Positions 62,962 to 64,000 of a stretch of 64,000 bases of DNA are shown here, in pieces. This DNA is from JACCXE01 sp963718605 (lineage in GTDB: Bacteria > Actinomycetota > Acidimicrobiia > Acidimicrobiales > JACCXE01), in NCBI GenBank assembly GCA_963718605.1, contig OY970363.1:2418001-2482000 (forward strand), read 5' to 3'. Positions within the stretch are counted from its first letter, which is position 1. Every line of letters starts with the position of its first letter. Position numbers and translations under genes: made by a program. A model generated the notes under the pieces. It did not search any database and was not told the DNA's origin. It saw only the letters and a list, made by a program, of their open reading frames with translations.

Positions 62962-62998
62962 AGGGGGCCTGCAGCGTAGCCGCCGACTATTTGCCGCT

Positions 62999-63004
62999 TA
63001 CGAT
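62999..63004 (+). promoter_or_regulatory. -10 box TACGAT, leaderless start
   Basis: TACGAT ends 7 nt before GTG 63012 and overlaps the alternative ATG 63003, so the GTG is the likelier start. Confidence 0.5.
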
Positions 63005-63011
63005 GCGTTGC

Positions 63012-63377
63012 GTGCCCAAGGTTCTTGTGGTGGACGACGATCCGTCGATCCAACGTCTCGTATCGCTGACGTTCGAGATGGAGGGCTGGACGGTGGTCAT
63101 CGCCGACGACGGGATCGCGGGCCTCGCCGCCGCGAAGCTGGAAAGCCCCGACGCGATCCTGCTCGACGTGATGATGCCGAAGATGGACGGGCTGTCGGTC
63201 GCGTCGGAACTGAAGTCTGATCCGGATACCTCGCGCATACCCGTGGTCTTGCTGTCGGCCAAGGCGCAGGCCGGCGATCTCGGCGCCGGCATGGCCACCG
63301 GCGCCGACGAATACATCACGAAGCCGTTCGATCCGCTCGAACTGCTTGAGCGAGTAACGGCGCTCGTGGAGCGGTAG
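63012..63377 (+). CDS. Single-domain response regulator (receiver)
   Basis: The product is 121 residues with only a CheY-like receiver. The acidic pair is at Asp8-10 (VVDDDPS), the phosphoacceptor is Asp52 (ILLDVMMPKMDG), the Ser of VVLLSAKA follows, and the conserved Lys is in YITKPFDPLEL. No output domain is present, so it acts by protein contact or phosphotransfer. No kinase is adjacent. The only histidine kinase in the window is at 26701. Confidence 0.92.
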   Translation: MPKVLVVDDDPSIQRLVSLTFEMEGWTVVIADDGIAGLAAAKLESPDAILLDVMMPKMDGLSVASELKSDPDTSRIPVVLLSAKAQAGDLGAGMATGADEYITKPFDPLELLERVTALVER

Positions 63378-63385
63378 ACCAAGGC

Positions 63386-63940
63386 ATGACCAGCCTGCCG
63401 GACCGACCGAATACCGCACTTGTTGTGGTGGACGTACAGAACGGTGTCGTCCACGGTGCGCACAAGCGCGACGAAGTAATCGCGAATATCAACGCGCTCG
63501 TCGAGCGCGCGCGGGCCAGCGACGTCGACGTGATTTGGGTGCAGCACTCGAGCGACAACCTCGTGCCGGACACCGACGCCTGGCAGTACGTGCCTGAATT
63601 GCAGCGCACTGATTCCGAGCCCGTCGTGCACAAGCGTTACGGCGACTCGTTCGAGGACACCAATTTGGAATCCGAGCTGGCCAAGCGCGGCGTCGGGCGA
63701 CTGGTCGTGACGGGGGCGCAAACTGATGCGTGTGTGCGCTCCACGATCCACGGCGCCTTCGCCCGCGGCTACGACACGGTGCTCGTGAGCGACGCGCACA
63801 CAACCGAAGACCTCACCGAGTACGGCGCGCCCCCGGTCGCCGAAGTGATCGCGCACACAAACCTGTACTGGTCATTTCAAGATGGACCCGGCCGCGAAGC
63901 CGCAGTCATCGAGACGGCGAAGGTCGACTTCAGCGCGTAG
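63386..63940 (+). CDS. Isochorismatase-family cysteine hydrolase
   Basis: The product is 184 residues. The catalytic triad is Asp16 (VVVDVQNGVV), Lys83 (VVHKRYGDSFEDT) and Cys116 (GAQTDACVRSTIHGAF). The family includes nicotinamidase-like and other amide hydrolases, and the substrate cannot be fixed from sequence. ATG 63386 follows the response regulator after 8 nt on the same strand. It converges on the argS-like gene at the right edge. Confidence 0.9.
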   Translation: MTSLPDRPNTALVVVDVQNGVVHGAHKRDEVIANINALVERARASDVDVIWVQHSSDNLVPDTDAWQYVPELQRTDSEPVVHKRYGDSFEDTNLESELAKRGVGRLVVTGAQTDACVRSTIHGAFARGYDTVLVSDAHTTEDLTEYGAPPVAEVIAHTNLYWSFQDGPGREAAVIETAKVDFSA

Positions 63941-64000
63941 CTAGAGCTGTTCCGGCGCGTCGATGCCCAACAGGCCGAGCCCGGTTTTTATCGTTGACGC
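63941..64000 (-). CDS. argS: C-terminal end of probable arginyl-tRNA synthetase
   Basis: Only the last 19 codons and the TAG are in the window. They read STIKTGLGLLGIDAPEQL, which resembles the C-terminal helix of class I arginyl-tRNA synthetases (TLKxGLxxLGIexPExM). The rest lies to the right. The short length makes this a moderate call. Confidence 0.6.
   Translation of the reverse strand, partial: ASTIKTGLGLLGIDAPEQL

Noticed and set aside
1..64000. Prophage, insertion sequence or genomic island
   Set aside because: No transposase, integrase, phage structural gene or tRNA-flanking direct repeats were found. Base composition looks even throughout.

Overview
The window is high-GC DNA with dense, mostly actinobacterial gene content. 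Signature genes are a DUF3107 protein, the DUF3090 / histidine phosphatase / SCO1664-type kinase trio, a paired ArsA/GET3-like ATPase locus (BagAB type), a PdtaS-like histidine kinase, an FrhB/F420-type iron-sulfur protein and a class E-like sortase. Many genes start with GTG and overlap the preceding stop (GTGA/ATGA). Many others have a TANNNT box 6-8 nt before the start codon, which indicates leaderless mRNAs. I infer an actinobacterium outside the usual model groups (Acidimicrobiia-like is my guess). A complete System I (Ccm) cytochrome c maturation operon fits that better than Streptomyces or Mycobacterium.

Layout. 0-6 kb: partial secreted esterase, membrane/spermidine-synthase-like fusion, leuA with a leucine attenuator, and a dual cupredoxin lipoprotein. 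6-10.3 kb: an ArsR/SRPBCC pair with a textbook operator, a glycosyltransferase, enoyl-CoA hydratase, gmd, an XRE regulator and a small membrane protein. 10.3-19.1 kb: second hydratase, ccdA, sortase, then ccmABCDEFGHI. 19.3-22.4 kb: Fe-S locus (cysteine desulfurase, SufR-like regulator, Mrp). 22.4-29.7 kb: dGTPase-like, lgt, DUF3107, two ArsA-like ATPases, histidine kinase, glycerophosphodiesterase and diacylglycerol-kinase-like genes. 29.8-33.5 kb: APH-like kinase and SDR, divergent from etfBA. 33.7-38.6 kb: lactone-oxidase-like flavoprotein, an unrecognised protein, SCO1664-like kinase, DUF3090, phosphatase, and family 5-like UDG. 38.6-41.2 kb: nucleotide cyclase, TSUP transporter, DinB. 41.2-51 kb: two giant secreted beta-helix/Ig-like paralogues. 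51-56 kb: thiolase, FrhB-like protein and reverse transsulfuration (CBS plus cystathionine lyase/synthase). 56-61 kb: Fpg/Nei glycosylase, SRPBCC, PAS, MBL-fold hydrolase and a large secreted protein of unknown function. 61-64 kb: Tat phosphoesterase, tRNA-Arg(CCG), response regulator, isochorismatase-like hydrolase and the 3' end of a probable argS.

Twenty sites in otherwise conserved genes are frameshifted. At nearly all of them removing one base restores the family sequence and brings the gene length to a multiple of three, often with the expected stop/start overlap. I read these as assembly insertions, not decay, and annotate the restored genes. The strongest regulatory signals are a leuA leader peptide with four consecutive Leu codons before a terminator, an 18-bp palindrome exactly filling a -35/-10 spacer, and an inverted repeat over the -10 boxes of the SufR-like/mrp divergent pair. 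Two small dispersed palindromic repeat families are also present. I saw no phage, insertion sequence or CRISPR.
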